Positions 9,401 through 16,251 of a stretch of DNA of 64,000 bases are shown here, in pieces. The DNA is taken from positions 33,503-97,502 of the forward strand of contig JAKPAM010000008.1 of NCBI GenBank assembly GCA_029779435.1. The letters are read 5' to 3'. The notes under the pieces are model-generated. The model had not been told where the DNA came from, made no database searches, and saw only the letters and a program-made list of their open reading frames with translations. Each line of letters begins with the position of its first letter. The stretch's first letter is position 1. This stretch comes from Pseudomonadota bacterium (GTDB lineage: Bacteria > Pseudomonadota > Gammaproteobacteria > Burkholderiales > Burkholderiaceae_E). The position numbers and the translations under genes were made by a program.

Positions 9401-9493
9401 TGTCGTCTCGAGGACCAGATCGTCTCGATCGAAGGCGATCGTGACGGCGATCGCGTTCTTGTCGGCGTGATCGCGGTGCAGATGGGTGCGCAT
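6464..9493 (-). CDS. C25 (gingipain-family) cysteine peptidase homologue
   Basis: Protein of 1009 residues from ATG 9493, with GGAG six bases upstream. Residues 1-300 form a proregion-like beta-rich part that includes a run of four cysteines (GCCCCRPDR). The peptidase C25 domain covers about 300-860. It contains DYLIITDD and SWLLLGGDVSVVPAREA, the likely catalytic histidine H780 in SLSGHGSQSG, and cysteine C811 in ADSCLTNGF. The 31-residue spacing is near that of gingipains. A beta-sandwich-like tail ends in TAALSV. No signal peptide, membrane segment or type IX sorting domain is evident, which is odd for a family known mainly from secreted Bacteroidetes proteases. It is convergent with the ABM gene; it could act in the cytoplasm or leave by another route. 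Confidence 0.8.
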   Translation of the reverse strand: MRTHLHRDHADKNAIAVTIAFDRDDLVLETTPLGVVVRLDGLATGGAPGRPALPVTRVRIAVPEGTWPRTIALDGQKWTRVTRGATFVAPAQHARPAAARKPRHQHGADEGCCCCRPDRAPIDTGFPAPPVVPPDADAYRAAADDPPPVVRAVGIETIGGVRVAVLEVAPVRMTAKATLELCVSVTVVVGFSKEPPIGDRDIAIKEFSERFGDAFDEKRLIVRPESAPLTEAEAVRLRDVARSTVLNPDIIGAINIRWPYFDFPADYLIITDDVTWDAARIARGTARPGMIAQFERLAQAKRARGITARVVTVGDIVDGRWGDFRTGSRDLAEMIRRFLKAKRADWGVSWLLLGGDVSVVPAREAAGGVLGGVTVGTQAKPDNGQSYWTGAHLRIHAQALGDWWGNSTDNRLTRISDGTLIPYDAAGTSGSASPGWYFTTGDDYATRSPTPTEWIRVEGPRALLETPLQFLYAWNTIPTDFYYASLSSWIMGTRTIDVGPFRFTVPWVYVPDHDWDAAGNGIYGQNHADGSDIDGVVLQTDLCVGRAPVEDAAQATTFVDKTLAYERAGASWGLRADRDWPRCMVLVSSDWGGRTFLWPTTDTVPGDNRFVSQVAQSRALLKLASAPADYTWDLIARVSETDRRELPFKTDPAASVRGWYYATSATNASPSALHIPLWFTTITFPVPSPWIVVHGSEAERSPAAYEFNPKSKEGSMADQERLRRQIRTEVPGIDRFSRYYEDERDLSLLERLVAPVQYLTESGLRGGLDSAPHLVSLSGHGSQSGVAYLSTWMAQGLRNGVPGFIGYADSCLTNGFDTNDAMSEALLLNPSGGAVGYVGNTRFSWIGVGDDFQRAFFHRLASTRHLGLLNDSRLSVFGTTGYWSGYDRWQIFSLNLLGDPELRVYRAAFPRLVFDLSLLDRGRLRVTTPREAPMPGRPGDPGPVENVRVHLSAGDAEYVLRTDADGFVVVPREVWGTALEATASHDDYAVTTASIEGRGRDRDTAALSV

Positions 9494-9772
9494 GGACGGC
9501 TCCGTTCCAGTGGATATCGGTCGAGCCATCGTAGATCCCGAGATGGCGGACGGCATCCTCAAGGATGAGGACGCCCGGATCGGCGAAGCACGCACCGGCG
9601 GCAAGCTGCCGCGATTCATCAAGGACGCGTTCGACGGCGTCGAACCCGCCCGCGACATGCGTGACGAGCAGACCGGAAACAGGCGAGGCGAGGGAAAGGG
9701 CATCGACACGCCGGCGCGGGCATGGATGCATTGATCGAGGGTGATTCGGATGATCCATAAGGCCGACGATCG
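9494..9772. other. gap before the peptidase with one coding-like minus-strand frame
   Basis: No gene can be called with confidence. The minus strand reads from ATG 9734 through LSLASPVSGLLVTHVAGGF and HLGIYDGSTDIHWNGAVHAH with high third-position G/C. This looks like protein but runs out of frame into the peptidase gene and has no obvious ribosome site. It could be a gene truncated by the rearrangement next door. I do not recognise it. Confidence 0.4.
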
Positions 9773-9916
9773 AGCGCCGGGCGTTACCTGGCGCCCGGCG
9801 AGTCGCTGAAGATCGACGTGCTCGACATCGACCTGGCCGGGCATTTCGAGCCGTTCCGCTTCCGTGGCTTCGGCGACACCAGCCACTTGCGCCGGAGGCC
9901 CGATAAACTATGCTGA
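9773..9916 (+). pseudogene. C-terminal fragment resembling DUF3016 proteins
   Basis: The forward frame reads GRYLAPGESLKIDVLDIDLAG and then HFEPFRF. DUF3016 proteins carry a similar 'L-x-P-G-x-x-L-x-(V/I)-x-x-x-D-(I/V)-D-L-A-G-x-(F/Y)-E-P' motif. No start codon belongs to it. Right after the match the sequence changes to a segment duplicated from the region upstream of cnoX, and the frame stops at 9916. It is interpreted as one edge of a rearrangement; the family match is from memory. Confidence 0.4.
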
Positions 9917-9974
9917 TTCCGTACTCCGTCACACTGCGTCACCCTGACGCGGGACGCGCTGCCGCCGAATGCCG

Positions 9975-10121
9975 ATGCCCATCGACACTACCCTTCCGCG
10001 CTTCCGAACCGGCATCATCGGCTCCAAGCGGATGGCCGAGGCCTTCGCGCTCGCCGACACCCCATCGCAACGGATCACACGATGGCGGCGCCGGCCCGGC
10101 GGCACGCTCGACGTGCGTTGA
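9975..10121 (+). pseudogene. internally deleted in-frame miniature copy of cnoX
   Basis: ATG at 9975 encodes MPIDTTLPRFRTGIIGSKRM and then EAFALADTPSQRITRWRRR, ending LDVR (48 residues). The first ten codons match the start of cnoX (MPIDTTIQRF). From KRM on it matches the last 32 residues of cnoX (KRMVEAFALADNQPQ ... LNVR). About 235 codons in between are missing, yet the frame is preserved. The preceding 70 bases also resemble the cnoX upstream region, including an identical GCCCGATAAACTATGC. The MFS gene begins two bases after its stop. It is most likely a decayed duplicate; whether the mini-peptide is made is unknown. Confidence 0.75.
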
Positions 10122-10123
10122 TC

Positions 10124-11332
10124 ATGCCGTCCAGCCCCTGGATAGGCCTGTTGCTGCTCACCACCGGCTTCACCCTCAGCCAGGCCTTCCGCACGATCGC
10201 CGCCATCATGGCGCCGTCGCTGCAAGCCGACTTCGATCTGTCGCCGCAGCAGTTGGGCCTGTTTGCCGCCGCCTTCCACTTCGCGTTCGGGGCGCCGCAG
10301 GTCCTGATGGGCATCAGCCTGGACCTGCATGGCATCCGGCGCACGGTGCTGATGGTGTCGCCACTGATGATCGTGGGCACGGTGTTGTCGGCGCTGGCGT
10401 CCGATTTCACGGTCCTGGTGGCCGGCCAGGTGCTGATCGGCGTGGGCTGCGCGCCAGCCTTCCTCGTCTGCACGCTGTACATCGCACGCCGCTTCGCGCC
10501 GCAGCGCTTCGCCAGCGTGTCGGCCGCCACCCTGGCCATCGGCAGCTCGGGCATGCTGCTCACCGGCACGCCGCTGGCCTGGCTGATCGAGGCCAGCTCG
10601 TGGCGCACAGGGTTCTGGGCACTGGGCGTCTGCGCGACAGCCTCGTGGGTCGCCATCGCGCTGTGGGTGCACGAACCGCCGGAGACCACGACGCCGGGAC
10701 GGCGCGAATCGCTGGGCGAGGCCTTGCGCGGCTTCGCCCGATTGTTCCGGCTGCCGCACACGGCCGGCATCATCGTGTTCTCGCTGGTGCCCTACGCCGC
10801 CTTCGTGGCCATGCGCGGGCTGTGGATGGGCCCGCTGATGATGCAGCGGCACGACTGGAGCCTCGTGGCCAGCGGCAACCTGGCGATGGCGGTGTCGGTG
10901 GTGGCCATCGCTGGCCTGCCGCTGTTCGGTCGCGCCGACCCCGGGCCGCGCCGTCGGCGCCGCTGGCTGGAAGGCTTCACGCTGGCGGTAGCGGTCATGT
11001 TCGCCGGCATGGCGCTGGCGCCCAATGCCTCCATCGACGTGACCCTGATGATGCTGATGTCCGCACTGTCTGGCTACATGGCGCTGCAGTACCCCGACGT
11101 CAAGGATGCCTACGAACCGGCCGTGATGGGTCGCGCGATGTCGCTGTTCACGATGGCCTCGTTCATGGGCGTCGCATTGATGCAATGGGCGACCGGCGCC
11201 ATCGCCTCGGCCGCGCAGGCGCATGGCGTGGAACCGTTCATGGCCGTGTTCGGCAGCATCGCCGTGATGCTGGCGGCCGGCACGGCGGCTTTCCGCTGGC
11301 TGCCGCAACCGGACAGCGTGAAGACGTCCTAA
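10124..11332 (+). CDS. MFS transporter
   Basis: Inner-membrane major facilitator of 402 residues with about twelve hydrophobic segments. The first begins WIGLLLLTTGFTLSQAF. The loop between helices 2 and 3 reads MGISLDLHGIRR, matching the family's G-x-L-x-D-x-x-G-x-(R/K)-(R/K) motif. The second half opens at GIIVFSLVPYAAFVAMRGLW. The start MPSSPW at 10124 lies two bases after the mini-cnoX stop and has no clear ribosome site of its own, so translation may depend on that frame; an earlier ATG at 10082 would add 14 residues. The stop overlaps the convergent acyl-CoA synthetase stop by four bases. Substrate unknown. Confidence 0.85.
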   Translation: MPSSPWIGLLLLTTGFTLSQAFRTIAAIMAPSLQADFDLSPQQLGLFAAAFHFAFGAPQVLMGISLDLHGIRRTVLMVSPLMIVGTVLSALASDFTVLVAGQVLIGVGCAPAFLVCTLYIARRFAPQRFASVSAATLAIGSSGMLLTGTPLAWLIEASSWRTGFWALGVCATASWVAIALWVHEPPETTTPGRRESLGEALRGFARLFRLPHTAGIIVFSLVPYAAFVAMRGLWMGPLMMQRHDWSLVASGNLAMAVSVVAIAGLPLFGRADPGPRRRRRWLEGFTLAVAVMFAGMALAPNASIDVTLMMLMSALSGYMALQYPDVKDAYEPAVMGRAMSLFTMASFMGVALMQWATGAIASAAQAHGVEPFMAVFGSIAVMLAAGTAAFRWLPQPDSVKTS

Positions 11333-12984
11333 ATCGCCCCGGCCGACCCCACCTGCTTGCGCAGCAGGTGCTTCTGGATCTTGCCGGTGCTGGTCTTGGG
11401 CACCGTCTCGAAGCGGATCTCCTTCGGGCACTTGAAGCCGGCCAGGTGCTCGCGGCAGAACGCGATGATCTCCTCGGCCGTCGCGCGGGCGCCGTCCTTC
11501 AGCTCGACGAAGGCCAGCGGTGTCTCGCCCCACTTCGGATCGGGCTTGGCCACGACCGCGCAGACCATGACCGCCGGATGCTTGTACAACACGTCCTCGA
11601 CCTCGATCGACGACACGTTCTCGCCGCCGGAGATGATGATGTCCTTGGCACGGTCCTTCAGCTTCACGTAGCCGTCCGGATAGCGCACGCCCAGGTCGCC
11701 GGTATGGAACCAGCCGCCGGCGAACGCCTCGGCCGTGGCCGCCGGGTTCTTCAGGTAGCCCTTCATCGTGATGTTGCCCTTGAACATCACCTCGCCCAGC
11801 GTCTGGCCGTCGGCCGGCACTTCCTGCATCGTCTGCGGATCGAGCACCGTCAGGCCCTGCTGCAACTGGTAGCGCACGCCCTGGCGGCTGTTCAGCTCGG
11901 CCTGCTCGGCCAGATCGCGCTCGGCCCAGTCGGGCTGCGGCGCGCACGCGGCCGCGGGGCCGTAGACCTCGGTCAGCCCGTAGACGTGCGTCAGCTCGAA
12001 CCCGAGCTTCTGCATGCCCTCGATCATCGCCGCCGGCGGCGACGCGCCGGCCACCATCGCCTTGACGCGATGCGTGATGCCCGCTTTGAGCGCGTCCGGC
12101 GCGTTGATCAGCATCGAATGGACGATCGGCGCGCCGCAGTAGTGCGTGACGCCGTGCTCGCGGATCGCCGACAGGATCGCTCCCGCCTCGACGCGGCGCA
12201 GGCACACGTTGACGCCGGCCACCGCCGGCAGCGTCCACGGAAAGCACCAGCCGTTGCAGTGGAACATCGGCAGCGTCCACAGGTACACCGGATGGCGCGG
12301 CAGATGCCAGCTCAACACGTTGTTGACCGCGTTCAGGTATGCGCCGCGATGATGGACGACGACGCCCTTCGGGTTACCCGTCGTGCCCGACGTGTAGTTC
12401 AGCCCGATCGCGTCCCATTCATCGTCCGGCAGCTTGCCGGTGAACGTCGGATCTCCCTGCGCGAGCCAGTCCTCGTATTCGATCTGCCCGATCCGGTCGC
12501 CGGGGCCGTCGTATACCGGATCGTCGACGTCGACGATGAACGGCACCGTGCCGCCCTGTTCGCGCAGCCGCTCCAGCGCCGGGGCCACCGCCGCCGAGAA
12601 CTCGCGGTCGGTGATCAGCACCTTGGCACCGCCATGCTGCAGGATGAACGCGATCGTGCCGGGATCGACGCGCGTGTTCAGCGTGTTCAGCACCGCGCCG
12701 GTCAGCGGTACGCCGAAGTGCGCCTCGATCATCGGCGGCGTGTTCGGCAGGACCACCGCCACCGTATCGCCCTCGCCGATGTCGCGCGCGGCCAGCACGC
12801 TGGCCAGCCGCCGCGAACGCTCGCGCACCTGCGCCCACGTGCGGCGCAGCGGTCCGTGGATCACCGCGAGCTGCTGCGGATAGACGTCGGCCGCCCAATC
12901 CAGAAAGCTCAGCGGCGACAGCGGGGTATAGTTGGCTGGATTGCGGTCCAGCCCGATCTTGTAAGGATTGGGATGTGTCGGCAT
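11329..12984 (-). CDS. AMP-binding acyl-CoA synthetase
   Basis: ATP-dependent fatty/aryl acid CoA ligase of the ANL superfamily, 551 residues from ATG 12984 (MPTHPNPYKIGLDRN). The phosphate-binding loop is YTSGTTGNPKGV at 197-208. The adenine-binding VYGLTEVYGP, the hinge region GWFHTGDLGVRYPDGY and the catalytic-lysine motif KTSTGKIQKHLLRK near the C-terminus are all present. The overall pattern fits AlkK-like medium-chain acyl-CoA synthetases, but chain length and aromatic acids remain open. The ribosome site is weak. It stands alone, convergent with the MFS gene and divergent from the thioredoxin gene. Confidence 0.9.
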   Translation of the reverse strand: MPTHPNPYKIGLDRNPANYTPLSPLSFLDWAADVYPQQLAVIHGPLRRTWAQVRERSRRLASVLAARDIGEGDTVAVVLPNTPPMIEAHFGVPLTGAVLNTLNTRVDPGTIAFILQHGGAKVLITDREFSAAVAPALERLREQGGTVPFIVDVDDPVYDGPGDRIGQIEYEDWLAQGDPTFTGKLPDDEWDAIGLNYTSGTTGNPKGVVVHHRGAYLNAVNNVLSWHLPRHPVYLWTLPMFHCNGWCFPWTLPAVAGVNVCLRRVEAGAILSAIREHGVTHYCGAPIVHSMLINAPDALKAGITHRVKAMVAGASPPAAMIEGMQKLGFELTHVYGLTEVYGPAAACAPQPDWAERDLAEQAELNSRQGVRYQLQQGLTVLDPQTMQEVPADGQTLGEVMFKGNITMKGYLKNPAATAEAFAGGWFHTGDLGVRYPDGYVKLKDRAKDIIISGGENVSSIEVEDVLYKHPAVMVCAVVAKPDPKWGETPLAFVELKDGARATAEEIIAFCREHLAGFKCPKEIRFETVPKTSTGKIQKHLLRKQVGSAGAI

Positions 12985-13248
12985 GATGGAGACGGACGGT
13001 TTGCAGTCGGATGGATCGCCCGCGTCAGCACCTGTCAATGAACCGGACGCGGCTGATTCGTTCGCAGGTGCCGAGTGAGGACGAGGCTCCACGCATTCTG
13101 GCAACAATGCCGCGGAACGGCCAGTCGGGTTTGCTTGCACGGCCCGACGGATCGTCTCGGACACTGCTGTCCCGGATCCTGCTGGTTTCCCGGCCCCTCT
13201 CCCTGTTCCGCCCCCTCCCGGCTTCAGACATCCAAAGGAAGCGCCCCC

Positions 13249-13668
13249 ATGAACGTGCAAGCCCTGACAACCGACCAGTTCGACGCCACCGTCACCGGCA
13301 ACGACATCGTCATCATCGACTTCTGGGCTCCATGGTGCGGGCCCTGCCGCGGCTTCGCGCCGGTGTTCGAGAAGGCCGCCACCGAGAACCCCGACGTCAA
13401 GTTCGTCAAGGTCAACACCGACGAGGAACAGGCGCTGGCCGGCCACTTCGGTATCCGCTCGATCCCGACACTGCTGGTGTTCCGCGAGCAGGTCATCGTT
13501 TTCCAGCAACCCGGCGCATTGCCCAAGGGTGCGCTCGACGACCTGATCCGCCAGGTCCGCGACCTGGACATGGTCGAGGTCAAGCGCGGCGCCGTCCCTT
13601 ATGGGCAGGACGCCGATGACGATGGCGATGACGACGGCGGCGACCAGGCCCCGCGCACACTGCAATGA
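13249..13668 (+). CDS. thioredoxin-fold protein with acidic tail
   Basis: A 139-residue cytoplasmic thioredoxin-like protein with AAAGGAAG upstream of ATG 13249. The active site is WCGPC with cysteines at 30 and 33, and the cis-proline lies in RSIPTLLVF. After about residue 115 the protein departs from classical thioredoxin with an extension ending in an aspartate-rich stretch (YGQDADDDGDDDGGD), which ordinary TrxA lacks. It would reduce protein disulfides; the role of the acidic tail is unknown. A carboxylesterase gene starts 19 bases downstream. Confidence 0.88.
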   Translation: MNVQALTTDQFDATVTGNDIVIIDFWAPWCGPCRGFAPVFEKAATENPDVKFVKVNTDEEQALAGHFGIRSIPTLLVFREQVIVFQQPGALPKGALDDLIRQVRDLDMVEVKRGAVPYGQDADDDGDDDGGDQAPRTLQ

Positions 13669-13687
13669 GCGGACACGGGCTTCTCCG

Positions 13688-14404
13688 ATGACACCACCGC
13701 TATCAGCCCCGCGCATCACCCGCCACGGTGATCTGTCCACGATCGAGCTGGCCACCGGTGCCGAGCCGGCTGCCAGCGTCATCTGGCTGCATGGCCTGGG
13801 CGCCAACGGCGACGACTTCGTGCCGATCGTCCCCGAGCTGGATCTGAAGGCGCTGCGCCAGGCCACCGGCGACGTGCGCTTCGTATTCCCCAACGCGCCG
13901 AGCCGACCGGTCACCATCAACAACGGCTACGTGATGCCGGCGTGGTACGACATCTTCGGCTTCGGCGGGCGCGCCGGCGAGGATGAAGCCGGGCTGCGCG
14001 CGTCGCAGGCCGCGATAGAGGGGCTGATCGAACGCGAGCGCACGCGCGGCGTCCCGGCACGCAAGATCGTGCTGGCCGGCTTCTCGCAGGGCTGCGCGAT
14101 GGCGCTGATGACGGGCCTGCGCCACGCCGAACCGCTGGCCGGCCTGATGGGCTTGTCCGGCTATCTGCCGCTAGCCGCCAAGACCGCCGCCGAGCGCCAT
14201 GTGGCCAACCGCGACGTACCGATCTTCATGGCGCACGGCACGCAGGACCCGATGGTCCCGATCGAACGGGCCGAAGCTTCGCGCGATGCGCTGCAGGCGA
14301 TGGGATATACGGTGCAGTGGCACGCTTACCCGATGCCGCATTCGGTATGCCCCGAAGAGATCGACGACATCAGCGACTGGCTGGTGAAGGTGCTCGGCGC
14401 ATAG
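13688..14404 (+). CDS. phospholipase/carboxylesterase family hydrolase
   Basis: Alpha/beta hydrolase of 238 residues in the acyl-protein-thioesterase-like Abhydrolase_2 family. The oxyanion strand is VIWLHGLGANGDDF. The nucleophile is S133 in GFSQG, the acid is D187 in HGTQDPMVP, and the base is H218 in YPMPHSV, giving a complete triad in family order. ATG at 13688 is chosen because the upstream frame extension is not conserved-looking; the ribosome site is poor, consistent with coupling to the thioredoxin gene. It hydrolyses carboxylic esters, possibly short-chain or lysophospholipid esters. Confidence 0.9.
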   Translation: MTPPLSAPRITRHGDLSTIELATGAEPAASVIWLHGLGANGDDFVPIVPELDLKALRQATGDVRFVFPNAPSRPVTINNGYVMPAWYDIFGFGGRAGEDEAGLRASQAAIEGLIERERTRGVPARKIVLAGFSQGCAMALMTGLRHAEPLAGLMGLSGYLPLAAKTAAERHVANRDVPIFMAHGTQDPMVPIERAEASRDALQAMGYTVQWHAYPMPHSVCPEEIDDISDWLVKVLGA

Positions 14405-14408
14405 TGCA

Positions 14409-14680
14409 CTAGGGCCTGTTAACGCTAAGATCGCCCCCGCGCCGAGGGGCGTCAAGCGCTGTGGCTAGGCGAGGGCGAAGCGGCGTACCCGAGGTACGTA
14501 ATGAGCCCGCAACGACGCCACAGCGCTTGACGCCCCTCGGCCCGTAGGGTGAAGCCCTGTTCGAGCCCGTCGCCGCGTTGCAAATGCTCGCCATAGCCCC
14601 GCTATGGCTGTGCTTTGCGCCTTGCTGCAGGCTCGAACCGGGCTTCACGCGGGGGCGATCTTAGCGTTAATAGGCCCTAG
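14409..14680. repeat. 272-bp nested-palindrome element
   Basis: Outer arms at 14409-14441 and 14648-14680 are reverse complements at 32 of 33 positions. Inside are two further inverted repeats. Hairpin A pairs 14441-14465 with 14517-14541 perfectly (25 bp) around a 51-base loop that itself contains a CGTACC/GGTACG stem. Hairpin B pairs 14549-14567 with 14630-14648 (18 of 19) and encloses a perfect 8-bp stem at 14590-14597/14601-14608. Both ends read CTAG, which is either part of the arms or a 4-bp target duplication. There is no transposase or ribosome site. The architecture resembles a non-autonomous structured repeat or a cloverleaf-like RNA. Confidence 0.85.
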
Positions 14681-14818
14681 CGCCTTCATTATCCCGCAGC
14701 ATCCTCCATCGCCGCGGGTCGTGGAGTAAATCAGGTCGGTATTCATCAGCGCGGCATTCGCGCCGGCTACGATGGATCCATCGATTCAACCCACGTGTCA
14801 TTTGATGAGGATCACGAC

Positions 14819-15322
14819 ATGATCAAGGAAGTAACCGGCGACATCCTGTTGAGCAACGCCGATCTGCTGGCCCACGGCATCTCGGCCCATGACCCGTTCG
14901 ACAGCGGTTTGGCGCTGGCATTGCGCGAACGCTGGCCGTCACTGGTCAAGGACTATCGCCACGACATCCGCTCCCACGCGATCGAAGCAGGCGCGATCTG
15001 GGCATGGACCGGCGTGCAGGAAGGCGGCGGCACGCGCAAGATCGTCAACCTCGTGACGCAGGACACGCTGGGCCAGGGCCCCACGGCCAAACCCGGCAAG
15101 GCGACGCTCGAGAACGTGCGTCATGCGCTGCAGAAACTGGCACGGTTCGTCAAGGAAGAACGCATTCGCAGCGTGGCGCTTCCCCGGCTCGCCACCGGCG
15201 TCGGCGGACTCGAATGGGCGCAGGTCAAGCCGCTGGTCGAGCAGCACCTCGGTGACGTCGGCGTGCCGGTCATCGTGTACGCGACTTACCACAAAGGAGA
15301 GCAGGCGGACGAGGGCCTTTGA
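14819..15322 (+). CDS. macrodomain (ADP-ribose-binding) protein
   Basis: A 167-residue single macrodomain starting MIKEVTGDILLSNADLLAHG, with GAGG eight bases before ATG 14819. The segments GDILLSNADLLAHGIS, KIVNLVTQDT and PRLATGVGGLEW follow the ALC1/TARG1-like subclass, which binds ADP-ribose and may remove it from proteins or nucleic acids. The lysine and aspartate that do chemistry in human TARG1 fall at Q/T and G here, so hydrolysis by that mechanism is doubtful. It is monocistronic between the nested-palindrome element and an SDR gene; no ADP-ribosyltransferase toxin partner is nearby. Confidence 0.82.
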   Translation: MIKEVTGDILLSNADLLAHGISAHDPFDSGLALALRERWPSLVKDYRHDIRSHAIEAGAIWAWTGVQEGGGTRKIVNLVTQDTLGQGPTAKPGKATLENVRHALQKLARFVKEERIRSVALPRLATGVGGLEWAQVKPLVEQHLGDVGVPVIVYATYHKGEQADEGL

Positions 15323-15407
15323 TGCCTAAACGGCACGCCATGTGATCCGCATCAGCCACCCGATTCCGGTAGATTGCGGGGCTCACCCCAACAAGAGGAG
15401 GCTTTCG

Positions 15408-16211
15408 ATGAGTGAGGATCTGTTTTCGCTGCAGGGTCGGGTCGCGCTGGTGACCGGCGGTTCGCGCGGCATCGGCCGGATGATCGCCGAGGGCTTCCTG
15501 AAGCGCGGTGTCAAGGTCTACATCAGCGCCCGCAAGGCCGAGGCCTGCGACAAGGCCGCCGCCGAAATGAGCAAGCTGGGCACGTGCATCTCGCTGCCCG
15601 CCGACGTGTCGAGCGTCGCCGGCGCGCGGGCGCTGGCTGCCAAGATCGCCGAGAAGGAGAGCCGGCTCGACATCCTGGTCAACAACGCCGGGGCCGCCTG
15701 GGCCGCGCCGTTCGACGAGTTTCCCGAAAGCGGCTGGGACAAGGTCGTCAACCTGAACCTGAAGGCGCCGTTCTTCCTGACCCATGCGCTGATCGGCCTG
15801 CTGCGCGCCGCCGCGTCGGACCAGGCCACGCATCGGCCCGCCAAGGTCATCAACGTCGCCTCGATCGACGGCATCTCGGTCAACCCGCTCGAGACGTATT
15901 CGTACGCGGCCAGCAAGGCCGGGCTGATCCACCTGACCCGCCGGATGGCGCAGCGCCTGGCCCGCGACAACATCGTCGTATCGGCGATCGCCCCGGGGCC
16001 ATTCCGCTCCGAGATGAACACCGACGCGCGCGACAACACCGATCGGGTCGCCAAGCGCGTGCCGGTCGGACGGGTCGGCGTCGATGACGACATGGCCGGT
16101 GCGGCGATCTACCTGGCTTCGCGCGCGGGCGATTACGTGGTCGGCACGACGATCGTCGTGGACGGCGGCGTCAGCGACGCGCGGGGCTTCCGGTCGACGG
16201 ACGAGGTCTGA
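15408..16211 (+). CDS. short-chain dehydrogenase/reductase
   Basis: Classical SDR of 267 residues with AAGAGGAGG just before ATG 15408. It has the cofactor motif TGGSRGIG (16-23), NNAG (92-95), catalytic S152, and Y166-x-x-x-K170. The long stretch between NNAG and the serine (about 55 residues, including [10 protein letters not shown]) and the end [10 protein letters not shown] resemble RhlG/FabG-like reductases. It probably reduces a 3-oxoacyl or related ketone with NADPH; the exact substrate is not inferable. Confidence 0.9.
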   Translation: MSEDLFSLQGRVALVTGGSRGIGRMIAEGFLKRGVKVYISARKAEACDKAAAEMSKLGTCISLPADVSSVAGARALAAKIAEKESRLDILVNNAGAAWAAPFDEFPESGWDKVVNLNLKAPFFLTHALIGLLRAAASDQATHRPAKVINVASIDGISVNPLETYSYAASKAGLIHLTRRMAQRLARDNIVVSAIAPGPFRSEMNTDARDNTDRVAKRVPVGRVGVDDDMAGAAIYLASRAGDYVVGTTIVVDGGVSDARGFRSTDEV

Positions 16212-16232
16212 TCGCCCGCGAGCCGCCGGCCC

Positions 16233-16249
16233 GGCCGCCCATGGCGGCC
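16233..16249. terminator. hairpin between convergent genes
   Basis: GGCCGCC and GGCGGCC pair perfectly around the loop CAT, directly between the SDR stop (16211) and the HDOD protein stop (16252). There is no T-run, so it is only a candidate bidirectional terminator. Confidence 0.35.
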
Positions 16250-16251
16250 CG

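Noticed and set aside
7109..9568. An 819-codon open frame antisense to the C25 peptidase
   Set aside because: The translation is arginine- and aspartate-rich without domain motifs and mirrors the codon structure of the sense gene.
14409..14680. Cloverleaf-like fold taken as a possible tRNA
   Set aside because: The stems are far longer than tRNA stems and no anticodon arm or CCA-end pattern fits.
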